Assembly (NCBI RefSeq): GCF_000004195.4
Contig: NC_030677.2
Location: 45,943,142 to 46,007,141 of the forward strand
Direction: 5' to 3'
Length of the DNA: 64,000 nt
DNA from: Xenopus tropicalis
Taxonomy: Eukaryota > Chordata > Amphibia > Anura > Pipidae
Position numbers and translations under genes: made by a program
The notes under the pieces: model-generated
The model's input: only the letters and a program-made list of their open reading frames with translations
Told to the model about the DNA's origin: nothing
Database searches by the model: none
Shown: in pieces, positions 1 to 11,479 of the stretch
Numbering within the stretch: the first letter of the stretch is position 1
Layout of the letters: each line of letters opens with the position of its first letter

Positions 1-2375
1 CTTAGAGAGAAGCACTCACTTCTTGTACCTGTGTATTCCTCCGAGAGCAAGAGAGGAAGAAGGAACCAGACACATACCCACCAGCATCCCCATACCTGTT
101 AGAACTTGCTACAAAACCAGTTTTCTGTAGAAACATTTTTATCAATGACGATATAGAGATATATCTGTAAGTATTCCAGTGTGACCTTTTAGGATCACAG
201 CTACTGTAACATGTTGCTTTAATATGTCACCACCCAGTCTATGCTCTATGCCCTGGTGCAGGGGTCTGACAGCAGACCATACCATTCCATAATGTACTTG
301 CCCATGGCATAAAGACAGGGAATTGAGAGATATGCATAGCAATTGGATAAAGGTCCCTATTTATCAAAATAGGAAAAAAAGAAAACAGGACCTATCTAAT
401 GCAGTCAAACTCAACTAAACTCTATCTATCTGCCAACAATCTGGAAAAACCATTAAAAGACTAAAAAAAACAATTTCTTAATATGGCTGAAAAATACACA
501 CAATTAAGCCAATCAAAGTTATATTTTAGGCATATTTTTCTTCCCTTTATATATATAATTATATATACACACTGGAGTTGCCATATAGCACACCATACGC
601 TAATAAAAGAAATATAATCAGACAGCTGGATAACTTGCCAACCAAATAAAGGTGTCTAGAAGTCAGTTTAAACTGTTCTTCAATCAGAATGTTGGTTAGT
701 CCTTTGCCCATCAGCTGAAAGAGTAGCTAAAAGCCTGCTTATCCCATGTGGGGGCAAATTATAACACAATAACACTGCAGCAATTGCCTGTGCAACTTTA
801 ATAACTTTTGTTATCCTTTAATATATCACCAACATGTAATGATGCACTTTACAGAGATTATGTATCATTCACATCAGTCCCTTCCCCAGTGGAACATGCA
901 GTCCCTATCATGCACACAGACTAAATAAGCAGAGGAATGTTCTAAATCCACGCTATATTCTAATTATGAAATAAACATACTGAAGCTAAACTCAGCTTAC
1001 AGTATAAATACTAAATATATATTTCCCATGTAATTAAAATGATAATGTAGCACAATGAGGGATTATCTAAATGAGCGTCGTTTATCTTTCCCAGAATCTT
1101 CCTGATGCCGCCCCTTCCAACTTAACAGCAGCTACAAAGGAATAGAATTATTGTTGAATATTATTTGGGCATGTTTTCCCATCATGGGCACAATTACAAC
1201 TTTACAGTAAATGCTCTAGAGATATTTGATCCAGGTATATGATGAGAAGTCATTTTTTAAATGCAAAGATAAAAAAAGATGCAACCTTGAACATGCGAAG
1301 AGCTCGGGGAAGGAAATCAAAGAGATTGCAGTTACATCTCAATCTGTGACATTTTCCACTAAAACAAGCAGGTAGAATGTCAAAGACAAAGGTCATCTGG
1401 TGCTGTTAGAGAGAGATGGTCATATCAGGGCTGCTCCCTTTGGAAAAGAGTTTGTTTAATACTAACTGCTGCATTATGCAGCCCCCGAGTACGCCCTATA
1501 CAGGGCAGGTGTTTCTTAATGGAACATCATTGCACCCACGCAGGGGCATTAGTTATTGCTAACATTATTAAATGTTACATAATAACTTCATAACTATGTG
1601 ATAGGGAACGTCACTGGGGCAGGGACTCATGGTAATTATGTATAAATTCTTTAGAGTGCTGTGGAATCTGACAGCAGTATATTAAATAAAGGATAATAAT
1701 AACTATATCCCCATGCAGGGATGCATTGTTATCTGCATACACCATCAACAACACTTTAGTGGATAGATCACTGTAAGACTGATAATACCCTCCTCTGTCC
1801 CATAAGCTTACTCTCTAATATCTTAAATGTCCTCCAATGAAAGCTAAGAAATGGTTAAAGATACAGTATTTTTATATAAGCGTTTTTTAAGGTAAAGCGA
1901 TGATACACAGCCAGAGATGAAATGTATTTTATAATGGTTCAGTGCCTCATGTTAAGGGCACACTCGGTACCATAACTCCACTTTTTATCCTTTGTGCTAG
2001 ATTTATAAGATCATTTGTGATAGCGCAGAAAGGTAAGGCTGCAATTTATAGGTTAAGATAGAGAAGCTGAAGCCACAGAACCGCAGGATGAATTTCCATG
2101 TAATGATCATAGACACACACACTCCAAATACAATAATACACAGAATTATTCCTCTTTCTATACATTTACATTTGCTCTCCTGTGAATTGGCCGGAGACAG
2201 AAAGAAATACATTGCAAGTCTCAAGATCTGGCTGCTTTATTTTGCCCTGGGGAATTTCTTATCTCTTAATAAGGACTCTTATAAGTAAGAGCGGACCTTC
2301 TGAGAGAGAGAAAAATCCCAGTCCGCCAACCATCAAAAATACCCAAGCTTAACATCTCAAATATGATACTAACAT
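1..2375. other. Unique non-coding sequence
   Basis: AT-rich sequence without a recognisable exon, RNA gene or complete repeat. Open frames are short and unlike any protein I know. The part at 1060-1390 is listed separately because its texture differs. Confidence 0.6.
1060..1390. promoter_or_regulatory. Candidate conserved non-coding element
   Basis: Non-repetitive stretch keeping several CpG dinucleotides (near 1078, 1110, 1295 and 1305) in an AT-rich setting, with A/T-rich words of the homeobox and forkhead type and no coding frame. This texture is common in vertebrate developmental enhancers. Conservation is inferred from appearance only. Confidence 0.28.
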
Positions 2376-2460
2376 TTAAAGGGCACTATACCTTTGTTTT
2401 GTTTAATCCCTGGAACTGGTAAAAGGTGTATGTCTAACTATTTTACCTTTTTGCTTTATT
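2376..2460 (+). repeat. Fragment of a T2-type MITE end
   Basis: Begins TTAAAGGGCACTATACC, matching the TTAAAGGRR terminus described for Xenopus T2 MITEs, which duplicate TTAA. I see no matching opposite end nearby, so this is a solo end or a truncated copy. Confidence 0.35.
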
Positions 2461-2971
2461 TCTTTTGAGCTCTGCATAGATCTTACTGGCTATGCTAGGA
2501 TTTTATTGTCTGTCTTTAAGCACCATTAATCTGATGATGGTCCCAACCTTCCCTATTTCTTCCCATGGCCCTCCTGGAGTATTCTAACTCCCTTATTAAA
2601 AAATTAGTATAGGATTTGGCCTGCTGATCCCATGAGTGTGGTCACTGGGGCTAACACATTATTTATAAAGTCATGTATTTCTCCTAACACATGATTTGAG
2701 GTCTTGCATCGCAATCCCTATAATGACCCATATAATGATATATGACATAGATATTAGTAACATTACATTATTCTCTGTTCAAAAGGTCATATAAGTAAAT
2801 AATAGGTTGTTCAGCACAGAACCATTTCAAATTAATGCAATTATCAATAAGTTTTGGAGTGCTATCTTTTTATTCTACTGAGAAATATAGTGCTCCCCCT
2901 TGAAAATAAAGAAATGCATGTTTCACCTTACCAAGCTCTAGAATTTTATTCTCCCAAGTAGCCACAACTTA

Positions 2972-3164
2972 GGGTGAAGACATACTGAGCTACTAGTAGC
3001 AGCTACTTTTTCATGGCTACTAAACACCAGAAAATACCTTGCCATCTGTTGACCTTGACTCTGTTAAAACACACGTAGAGACAATTATCAGTTAATGATC
3101 AGCATTGTCTGTTTTAGTAGCCACGACAAGTAGCTGCTACTATGAGCTCCGAGTGTCTTCACCC
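2972..3164. mobile_element. MITE with GGGTGAAG ends and TTA duplication
   Basis: About 193 bp. The left end GGGTGAAGACATACTGAGC and the right end (GAGTGTCTTCACCC) are inverted copies. Inner arms also pair: CTACTAGTAGCAGCTAC on the left against GTAGCTGCTACTATGAG on the right. TTA sits at 2969-2971 and 3165-3167 as a 3-bp target duplication, as expected for PIF/Harbinger-type elements. Related copies lie at 51959-52044 and 57183-57379. It encodes no protein. Confidence 0.8.
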
Positions 3165-3639
3165 TTATCGTTTTCAGATTCATTGATCAGTTTACAGTCC
3201 ACTCAAATATATGTTGTCACTGCCTCACCATTTAATTTAAAGTGTGCAGAAATGTCCAATCATTTGATCAATATGGACACTGACCAATGAATAGCTAATG
3301 TCCTTTTAAAAGAATATATTATAACCCGATGCTACAAAAGAAGCAGTGGATCAGTGGTAAAATCCCAACTCCGGGATCTAGTCATTATGGCCACAGGGAG
3401 GTCACACACAGACGCACTGAGACACACACATACAAACTATGTGATGTTTCTTCTCTCTCTAATCCGGGTTTAGGCACTATTAGGTCCTGTATACATGGGA
3501 ACATAAAAGATGTGGCACAAAATAGCTCCATAATGCTAGGCCAAAGGTCTATCGTGCAAAGGCAAACAAACATTTCCATGTCCAGCATTCCTACGCCTTG
3601 TAAGTACTGGGGTGTTCAAATCACCTTTCACCAACCCTG

Positions 3640-3800
3640 GGTGGCACAATTCACACGCTGTACATGTCGGACTTGGATGAGAAAGGTTGCACCATGGGAA
3701 CTTGAAGCTGGCTATACATGGGTGGATATACCGTAAGCTGTCTTCTCTACCCCTTAAAGCTGGGACAGCAGCTTACTGACCTGTGTATGGGGTTATCCTG
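3640..3800. repeat. Decayed MITE fragment (GGCTATACATGGG type)
   Basis: Contains AGCTGGCTATACATGGGTGG and, about 70 bp further on, CTGTGTATGGGG. This resembles the Xenopus MITE family with GGC(C/T)ATACA ends seen better preserved at 19305-19535. Ends are not resolvable. Confidence 0.35.
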
Positions 3801-4399
3801 ATCAATTTCTGTTGGGAAGGTATGAAAATTGGGCAAGTACTGCAATAATTGCACATTTGGCCCAGCAATTGGGTGTCCAAATCCAGAAGAGATCTCAAGG
3901 TATATAGCCAGCTTATTTTGTAAAACTTATTGTTGCAGGCCATTCAAAGTGGCACAGCTTTGCTGTCCTATGGCCAGAAACCAATTTTGTGGCCCAGGTA
4001 AAAAAGGAAATATAATCAGGATTATTTATACAAGGTGTTTCCAAAAATTTTCATCCCAGTTTTGTTGAAGGAAACTAATGACAAAATAGCACAGCCCCCC
4101 AGCCCAAAGATACTAAAATGGAGATTTTGCAAGGATGAATAGAAATGATGGCTGAGAATAGCAATTTTAATAGAAAATGCTCAATTAAGTCTTTTAAAAC
4201 CAGGTAAGTGCATATATATGTATATAGAGAGACACACAGGCACACGTTAACAGTATCTTAAAATAAAGGAAAAAAGCAAATCTGGCTAAGCGGGGCATCT
4301 AGATAAAGAGCACTATTTGAAAACCTAATATTAAATACTTTAGAAATGAATAATAAAGGATTCAATTACTTGATGGAATATTAAATGGCGCATGCATGA

Positions 4400-4640
4400 G
4401 TCTGAAAGGGGGAAAAAAGGCACAAGCGCTTTGATATAGTTAATTTAGAAATAGCCTGAACTTTGTTGGATGGACATTTCTAACCTTTTTGCAGATTCAA
4501 GAGAGTGTCAGAATCAATTTCAGTAATGACCTACTGTGCGACAAAGGGATTAAGAGGTGTACTGCGGTGTTTGATAATACCAATAATAAATTCCAATAAC
4601 ATTTACAATACTGACTCACTGAGCGACTAACCCAGGCTTG
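4400..4640. promoter_or_regulatory. Candidate conserved non-coding element
   Basis: Unique, non-coding, moderate GC, with retained CpGs (for example near 4427, 4537, 4564 and 4622) and AT-rich homeobox-like words such as AGTTAATTTAG. Judged on texture only. Confidence 0.25.
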
Positions 4641-6119
4641 GAATTTATATGCAGCCTATTGCTGGCCTTATAAGTTCAGAATGCTTCTATAAGCTCTTTG
4701 CATAGGAAATTATACTCTTAGCTATAAGCGACAGGAAAGGCTGGGGCTGTAATGTATATGCCTGCCTTACTGCTCCAAAACCTCACTGTTCTCTCCCAGG
4801 AAAAGGTAATATTTTATATACATGAGGACATAACAATGCAAATGCTGGGAGCTCAGCTCTCTGTCATAACCATTATACTGTCTTTTTTGATATATTAGTA
4901 GTGCTGAATTCATTAAGCTCCCTCACTGCCGTAGCCATAGGTAGATAATATTCCCATCTATTTGGATATATCTTCTTTGATTTCTGATGGGCTTTCAATG
5001 AAGCCTGGTACAACTGTAATAAAGTCTCCTTCTGTCTCTCGCACTATAATTACTTAGTTCTTACATTTTTCTTCAAGACATAGGTATGTACCAATGCGGC
5101 ACAGAAGCAAGCAACCACCCAGGAACTGAGCCTACTTTAGCAGGACTGAATCTACTTTGCCAGGATACTGAGCTAAGGGGCATGGCTAAAAAGGTCTAAA
5201 AAGTCTAATTTAGTATGTTGGCTGGTATGGCAGCATCCTCCAAGTATTTCATGTGGAGTAAAGCATGGCAGATCTGCTGCTTTTTAAGAGACATATCAAA
5301 ACAACAATATCAAATTTCCAAAAGTTTTCTGTGACTTTTCTGCATGTTGGGTGCATGTATTGGGTTTTAGAAGACTCCTCAAGGGTTATATTCTGTAGCT
5401 AAATATTTCACCTAAGAATATGTAGCACAAGTTATTATTCTTCTTTTGAAAAGCTTGCAGCTGTCCTCAGAACTCAATTTAGTCTATTGTAGAGGTGGCC
5501 ATAATATGCGCCAATCAGCCCTAATGAACAGAAACCATATGAGGAGCCAACAGGGGATGGCCACATTTCTTCTGTTGTGTTTGTTTGGTTCAGTAGTAAA
5601 GTTGTGGTTCCTCTTAACTATATCCATCCAACCAATATCCATAGTTCGACAGCTACCAGGATCGGTCAACCAGCATAATAATAATTATTGTATGGCACTA
5701 TTTTATTGGTACTGGCATGACCAGCTTAACTGCAATCACTGTTTCATTACATTTAATGAAAAAACATACCGGTCAAATTTTCCCACTCTGTAGAAATCAG
5801 TGTTTCCGTTTCTCAATGCTCTAGGCAGGTAGGTTCTTTAAAAGTGCTTGCCTTTTATAAATATGGCCCGAAAAAGCCCCCTTCCATTCAGATCAGCCTG
5901 CAATTTTTAATCACACTTATCACTTACGATGGTGCCAATGTATGCACATATGTGCCCCCATGTACTGTAACAAAGGCTCAAATTATAGTCAGAATGCTGT
6001 GTTGACATAATAACGGTTTGTATTAGCTGGATACAAGAGTACTTTCAAAAACACATGCAGCTGTATGAAATGGTGGTTCCTTCTGGAAGGTGCTTTAAAC
6101 ACAGCTCTCTGGATTAAAA

Positions 6120-6420
6120 ATCATTATTTTATTGAACTTATTCAATATTGCAAAGCCATGTGCAGCTCTGGAGAGCTCCTTAATTTAAGTAGAATAATAC
6201 CTTCTGAAATCTAAACTGTGTTTATTCTTATAATGTTTCAGGAAATCAACCGTTTATAAGCTGCTCGGGCAACTCATTTTTTAATATTGCCTACAGAATA
6301 TCAGTTAATTGCTTCACCATATGACAATAATCGGAGAATGCCTATTATACTAAATTATCTAACGCATTATGTTCAAATATAAACATTTTAAAAGCCACAT
6401 GGAAACTATTTTTAGTAGAA
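6120..6420. promoter_or_regulatory. Candidate conserved non-coding element
   Basis: Unique AT-rich stretch with scattered CpGs and many TAAT-, ATTGC- and AAACA-type words, ending at an A-run near 6420. No coding frame or repeat is recognised. Confidence 0.25.
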
Positions 6421-6630
6421 AAAAAAAACCAGAGATGCATTCAATCTAATGTTCATATTTTATATTTGTCTATGGGCTGATGCTGCCATGTTGCTTACTT
6501 TGACAAAGGCAGAGAGCATCTAAACATGCTCCACATCACCCTTCATGGTTTTAAAGGGAACACATATCTTACCAGCACACTTTTGAGCACTTTTGCAATA
6601 AGCATTAACTATTCTTATATTTTATGATAT

Positions 6631-6815
6631 CAGGGCCGAAACTAGGGGTAGGCAGAAAAGGCACCTGCCTAGGCGCAATGATGAGGGGGTCCACTCCGGC
6701 CTACCCCTAGTCTGCGCTCCATTGTCATTTTCCCCGCCTCTTGTCATTGGAGGTTGAAGGGACGAGGAGGCTGACCAGGTTGCCTAGGGCGCCCAGTTGG
6801 CTTGGCCCGCCCCTG
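6631..6815. mobile_element. hAT-like MITE inside the T2-type element
   Basis: Begins CAGGGCCGAAACTAGGGG and ends CTTGGCCCGCCCCTG, which are imperfect inverted copies typical of hAT CAG/CTG termini. The flanking octamers TATGATAT (6623-6630) and AGTGATAT (6816-6823) match at 6 of 8 positions, consistent with an aged 8-bp hAT target duplication. About 185 bp, non-coding and GC-richer than its surroundings. Confidence 0.65.
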
Positions 6816-6892
6816 AGTGATATTACTGTTTTTTACATTGATATTGTTGAACTATGACAGTCGGACATAGAATGGCAAAATCTTACTTTACT

Positions 6893-6991
6893 GAAGCAGG
6901 AAGCATATCTTGACACTTTTCTGCTCAGTTAGATCATATATTGTGAGCAACTGAACTGAGCAGGGAAGCATTAGGAGTTGCTTCCTGCTTC
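6893..6991. repeat. Inverted repeat with 13-bp perfect arms
   Basis: GAAGCAGGAAGCA at 6893-6905 is the exact reverse complement of 6979-6991. Between them, GCTCAGTT and AACTGAGC-like words also pair. It may be the interior of the surrounding T2-type element or a small separate insertion. Confidence 0.6.
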
Positions 6992-7055
6992 AATAGATAC
7001 AAGTTTTTATTTTTTTGCCTGGTGGGGGAGGGAATCATTTATATAACATTTTTTA

Positions 7056-7104
7056 TAGTGCGTCTATAATGGCTGCAAGCAAGGCAGCCATTATAGACGC
7101 ACTA
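7056..7104. repeat. Perfect palindrome, 21-bp arms
   Basis: The left arm 7056-7076 (TAGTGCGTCTATAATGGCTG then C) is the exact reverse complement of 7084-7104, with the 7-base spacer AAGCAAG. It abuts the SINE-like segment that follows. It would form a very stable hairpin as RNA or single-stranded DNA. Confidence 0.85.
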
Positions 7105-7215
7105 AGTATGATGGGACACCAGGAGATTAAATGATTTGTCCAGGGTCATAAGGAGTTGCCACAGGGAGTTGAACCAGGGTCTCTAGCAGCTAAACCTCTA
7201 GGTCAATCCTCCAGG
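7105..7215 (-). mobile_element. tRNA-derived SINE-like segment
   Basis: On the minus strand, GGTTCAACTCC (near 7165-7175) fits the RNA polymerase III B box and TGACCTAGAGG (near 7197-7207) is close to an A box, in the right order for a tRNA-like head. Downstream on the same strand, a stretch reading like GACAAATCATTTAATCTCC recalls the shared part of MIR/CORE-type SINEs. Family assignment is uncertain; the two internal promoter-like boxes are what I see. Confidence 0.5.
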
Positions 7216-7609
7216 AAAACAACCTGGTTCTAATAAAATATGATTACTGTAAATTGCAAAAGTGCTCAGGAGAGCAAATATACATTAACGTATAGCTAGG
7301 GTACATGTTCCCTTTAACAAAAAGGTGCTCTTTCCCATGTTCTCTTCCTTAGGACAAGAGTGCAGTATTGTAGAAATAGAAACTTATTTGAAGGGCCATG
7401 ATATGACCTTGACAAATACCCATCAAATAACTTCAATAACGTCTCCCCAACAACTTATAGAGAAGGGGAATATATCAAGTTATTTAAGACGTTTCTTTAA
7501 AGCCAATCCAAATAAATGTATCAGAACCAGAGAACGATTTTCTCATTGCACGGATATAATTATTAATAAAGTTCTACCTGATGTCCATCATTCATAATAA
7601 TAAATCTAA

Positions 7610-7970
7610 TTCCAAAATCTAATTTAGAGTAAACCGTGTTTCTCCCGAAACAGAAATAAGGCAACGATCAATTTTCTCAACCAAGTTAAAATGTCTGTGT
7701 CTCCTGTCTGTATTCGCAGCAGATTTATGTCACTATCTTGAATAACAATAAAATCATTTAACATTCCTCAGTTGTATATTCATTTTCCGACAAAGGGTAA
7801 ATCGGCGAGTGGCATAACACGTCCTTTCATGAAAGCGCTACTTATTTCAGGGATTTCATTAAATGACAAGAATTTTTATTTTCTTAAACAAAGGGGCCAG
7901 ATGGAGTCAAACGGAAACTTTATTTTTATTCATATGCATTAAACTTTCATTCCATAACATTTTAACCATA
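7610..7970. promoter_or_regulatory. Candidate conserved non-coding element
   Basis: Unique, AT-rich but with well-kept CpGs (for example near 7635, 7646, 7663, 7788, 7803 and 7820) and dense homeobox-like words (TAATCTAATT, ATTTAAC, CATTAAATGA). No coding frame and no repeat signature. Among the stronger enhancer-like stretches here by texture. Confidence 0.35.
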
Positions 7971-9809
7971 ATGGGACAATGGCTAAATTCTAATTTTTTT
8001 CTACTATTCATACTAGAACAATTATTATTACTACCGGTCTGCTGGGAGTTCAAGTTCACAAAGAGGGAACATGGCCCCTGAAGCCTAGATAGAGAATTCT
8101 TTATTTTGTGCTTGTTGTTGGTCAGTTACTGCACTCAATATGCTCGGATACCTAGTGACTACAGGAAACTGCTGGTTACTGCTGTTCAACAACTGTAAAA
8201 GCAACATTTGCAGATCACAAGAATGATGTTATAGTTTCACCATGAGAGGTGCACCTTTTGGGCTAAAATAAGTACCCCATTCACCACCATGTAGAGGCAG
8301 GCATGTCTTACAGAGGCTGCAAACCGAGGCACGCTAGGCTCCACTCATAGTGGGACATGTATATAATACAGTAGGTAGGAAGGAGTGAGGGAAGTAGGTG
8401 CCGAAGATATTAAATAAGAAGGCTAAATTGCAGTAATAAAACAGCAGCATTGTTGTTAAAGTACAACTCACAGCACCCACCCACTAACGTTGTTGGGGTT
8501 TTTCATAGAGCAATCAGAGGTCAGAAAGTCCCATATTATATACTGTAAATAAAAGGGCATGACAAAATTGATTTTAGTCCCTGCCATTACTAAAAACAGT
8601 CCTGTAGAGAAGTGAACATTTAAACCTCCAGATCTGTATCACAAAATTTTCAGAACTGGCCAAATATGTTGGATCCAAAACTAGTGGGCTTATGGGGGTT
8701 TAATTAGGAATAAATTGGTGTGGCCATAGGCAGCCCATACTTTATTTTTGAATATTTGCAACTATGCATCTCTGATGTAGTCAACGGAACAATCAATTTA
8801 GTAAAAACTTTAAGACTTAATTTGAATGCATACCCCTATGAAATGTCTGTCCAAGTGCAACCAATAAGATGCCTGCTTTCAAACAGGTGACCAGTAAATT
8901 CTGCTTGGTAATTGGTTGCTATGAGTTACTGCTCCAAGACAAACATTTATTGCCTTTTATTACATAACCCTCATAAAGTTTTAAAAAACAATGCTAAAAT
9001 TATCACTTCATTTCCAGATCTGGATTTGGCAGAATGTTTCCATTTACACCATTTCAATATAGAAAGGGCAGATTAATAAAAAGTAAAAACAGCAAATTGG
9101 TTGAAATAGGAAAACACATGATTTTTCAGTGCAGTATTTCATTTCCATCGCATTTTTATCCCAAGCTTTTTTTCTCATTTAATGGCAAGAACTTTTACTT
9201 ACTAACAATTTTGTCAGTCAGACATATTTGACTATTTCAATAAAATATCCATTTAGATGTATTACATTTTTATGGAAAACCTTTTCAGACCATTTCTGTC
9301 CGTAGTTTAAAAAAAGGGCCCATAACCTGAACACCTCTGCCCCCATTTTATACTTCATTTGGTTCTGAAAAGCAAAGCAATGCACTCTACAACCAACTGG
9401 TTGATCTCAACTCCCAGCATCCTTCACCACAAGTATTTAAGCAGTCACCACAAATAATTCATATTGTGTACAGAATCCAATAATTTTTCTTGCTCCCAAT
9501 CACCCCGTAGTCCTTCCTGAGTTGCTCATTCTATGCGCATACAATCATTTTATGGAACCAGATCACGTAGGTTTGACTCATGTCTACATTCAAGTTAGTA
9601 ACCTAATAGGCTTAGATACTTTTTAATGATCACTATTACAATTTATAATGTGTTCTGGTGCATTAGCTGGCAGGTCTCTTTAGAAGTCTTTGTTACATCA
9701 AATGTCGAGATCTCTGAAGTGACTAAAGCAAAGTACACATCTCAGCTAAAGTGTGCGTTGCGGAATTCTTTGTGTGATTGATAGGTTCAGCCTGTTTAAA
9801 CCTACAAAA
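7971..9809. other. Mostly unique non-coding sequence
   Basis: No gene found. A short MITE remnant lies at 8850-8965. AT-rich T-runs occur around 9150-9230. Confidence 0.55.
8850..8965. repeat. MITE remnant with GCAACCAAT/ATTGGTTGC core
   Basis: GCAACCAAT (8857-8865) and ATTGGTTGC (8911-8919) face each other. GATTGGTTGCTATGGGTTACT-type wording marks a Xenopus MITE family, seen better at 35485-35813. Ends have decayed. Confidence 0.45.
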
Positions 9810-10070
9810 CCAATTAGAGCGCCATTTCTCAAATATTTAAGAATGAAAAACATTTGATACCACTTTTACCCTTTCTGGGATAGTAATCAGCTAAGGCTAA
9901 GAATAGTGTTTTAGTCATTGCTTTATAACTGAGCTAAGCTTTAGCCAATCACATTGCTCTGTTCTAAATATTTGAGAACGAAGCAATTGGTCCCATACGT
10001 CTTTTCTGGAATAATAATCAGACTTTATTTAAGAACTGTGGTTAAGTCATTACATTTTAATAACTATCTT
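9810..10070 (+). repeat. Ancient direct duplication, two units of about 126 bp
   Basis: Unit A (9810-9935) and unit B (9945-10070) align along their full length with many substitutions and small indels. Shared landmarks in the same order are CCAAT at each start, AAATATTT followed by GAA, TTTCTGG followed by TAATCAG, AAGAA followed by GTG, and TTA(A)GTCATT before a TAACT end. I judge roughly two thirds identity by eye. The units are unlike any repeat family I recognise. Confidence 0.65.
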
Positions 10071-10504
10071 GCCTTCCACTGGATTTTATTTACTTCCCTT
10101 ATCATAGTGTATTTAAACTAATTATGGCATCCTAAAAATATCATTGTACAAGAGGCAGAAATGCTATTACTTTACCATCACAGCCTTTCTGTTACTTTGT
10201 AGCTAAAATAAAGTCTATAAACAGACAGTGGAGAGTAATAAAGGCCACAGAAACATGTGACCCGGAGAAGATGCCCATGTAAACTGTTTAAACTCCAGTA
10301 TCTGCTTTTCCTTCACACATAACCACAGTAACAATTTTGAAATGTATATTAAATATATGTATAAAAATATCAACAAATAATCTTTTAAACTTTTAGCTAT
10401 GCTACCTTTCCAGTGGGCACCTATGAAGCTTGGAGCCAAGACTCATACCATGCAAGCAGCCCTGATAAAGTTACTTTCCTTGTCAGTGCACACAAATATG
10501 ACAA

Positions 10505-10668
10505 ACTACAACAAACAACCTCACGGGAGTGGCTAATAAACAGGAAAATGGCAAACTACAATGTACTGAACCTTACTGGAATGGCTACAACAAACTGAAC
10601 CTCACGGGAGTGGCTAATGAACAGGAAAATGGCAAACTACAATGTACTGAACATCATGGGAGTGGCTA
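10505..10668 (+). repeat. Second-order tandem repeat, about 80-bp period
   Basis: Two larger units (about 79-81 bp) each hold two related blocks of about 32 bp, starting CTACAA and ending GTGGCTA or ATGGCTA. A shared 20-base linker (about AACAGGAAAATGGCAAA) follows only the first block of each pair. The second unit differs from the first by few bases, so the larger duplication is recent compared with the block duplication. Confidence 0.8.
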
Positions 10669-10670
10669 AG

Positions 10671-11142
10671 GAGTATGGATGCAAATCATTTAAAAGCCTT
10701 CCTGTGAAATAGGAAAAGTGATCTATATGGAAGCATTTGGTAAATGACATATAAAATAATATTGAAAATGCAGCTGTTTCAGCAGTTTATTGGACACAAT
10801 TTATGCCCTAATGAAGGTGTCAAAATCACTTTAAAAGTAAACCACAGATGAGAAGGTTATTTAATCCACGGCATTCGATTTCCGAATGGAAATTTGGACT
10901 TAGAATAAATATTTGGATTTAGAATAAATATGCATGAGGAAAGGTCTTGTAACACTAACCAGTTCTCTATTATGCTCCAGATGTGCAGCTGATAACCCAT
11001 GGACTACCATAGGGCCTGAGGAAGTCTATCAGCCCATTCATTTATACCGTAGCCATAATGTAGCCACTAAAGAAATCTATCAGCTTTGAAAAGAAAGCCT
11101 TCTTCACCAGCTCTCATGTATGCTGAAAAACTAGAGGTGCAT
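10671..11142. other. Unique non-coding sequence
   Basis: Nothing recognised. A short direct repeat (TTTGGA/CTTAGAATAAATAT) lies near 10894-10930. Confidence 0.5.
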
Positions 11143-11292
11143 CAGGCCCGGACTGGCAATTTGTGGATTCTGGCAAATACCAGAGGAGCTGCTGTAAGAT
11201 GCCATAGACTATTTATTGGGCCGGTGGGTGGTTGTTTGGGCCTCTGTGTACTGGAAATGCCAGGACCTATTTTGAATCCCAGTCCAGACCTG
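11143..11292 (+). mobile_element. hAT-like MITE (CAGGCCCGGACTGGC family), copy 1
   Basis: About 150 bp, from CAGGCCCGGACTGGCAAT to CCCAGTCCAGACCTG, imperfect inverted ends of hAT type. The internal wording (TGTGGATTCTGGCAAAT, GTAAGATGCCA) recurs in the copies at 12038-12187, 32731-32850 and 63427-63554, which fixes the ends. No clear 8-bp duplication remains. Confidence 0.75.
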
Positions 11293-11479
11293 AGGACCAG
11301 GTATTTCAAATATAACAATATAACATATAAGTCCAAGGTGCTGGACCCCCCTCCCCGCCCCCCTTTGTCATCTTGCTCTCCCTAGAGATACCATGGCTGA
11401 GGGCCATGAATGCAAATTGTCAAATGATACTAAAGGAAGGCAAGAAAGCTCTAACCCCTCAACCAGCTGATTCCAAAAC

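Larger units (their letters stand above)
3168..6550. other. Mostly unique non-coding sequence
   Basis: No gene or complete mobile element recognised apart from the entries inside it. A 135-codon open frame at 3329-3736 has no recognisable domain and its end overlaps a probable repeat fragment. Confidence 0.55.
6551..7317. mobile_element. T2-type MITE carrying nested insertions
   Basis: The left end TTAAAGGGAACA and right end TGTTCCCTTTAA are perfect 12-bp inverted copies, with TTAA at both outer edges. Subterminal segments also pair (GAGCACTTTTGCAAT near 6586-6600 against ATTGCAAAAGTGCTC near 7254-7268). T2-type Xenopus MITEs are a few hundred bp long; this one is 767 bp because other repeats sit inside (see 6631-6815 and 7056-7215). 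The order of insertion can be read directly: the T2-type element came first. Confidence 0.8.

Noticed and set aside
3329..3736. 135-codon plus-strand open frame
   Set aside because: Residue order resembles no family and its end overlaps a probable MITE fragment.
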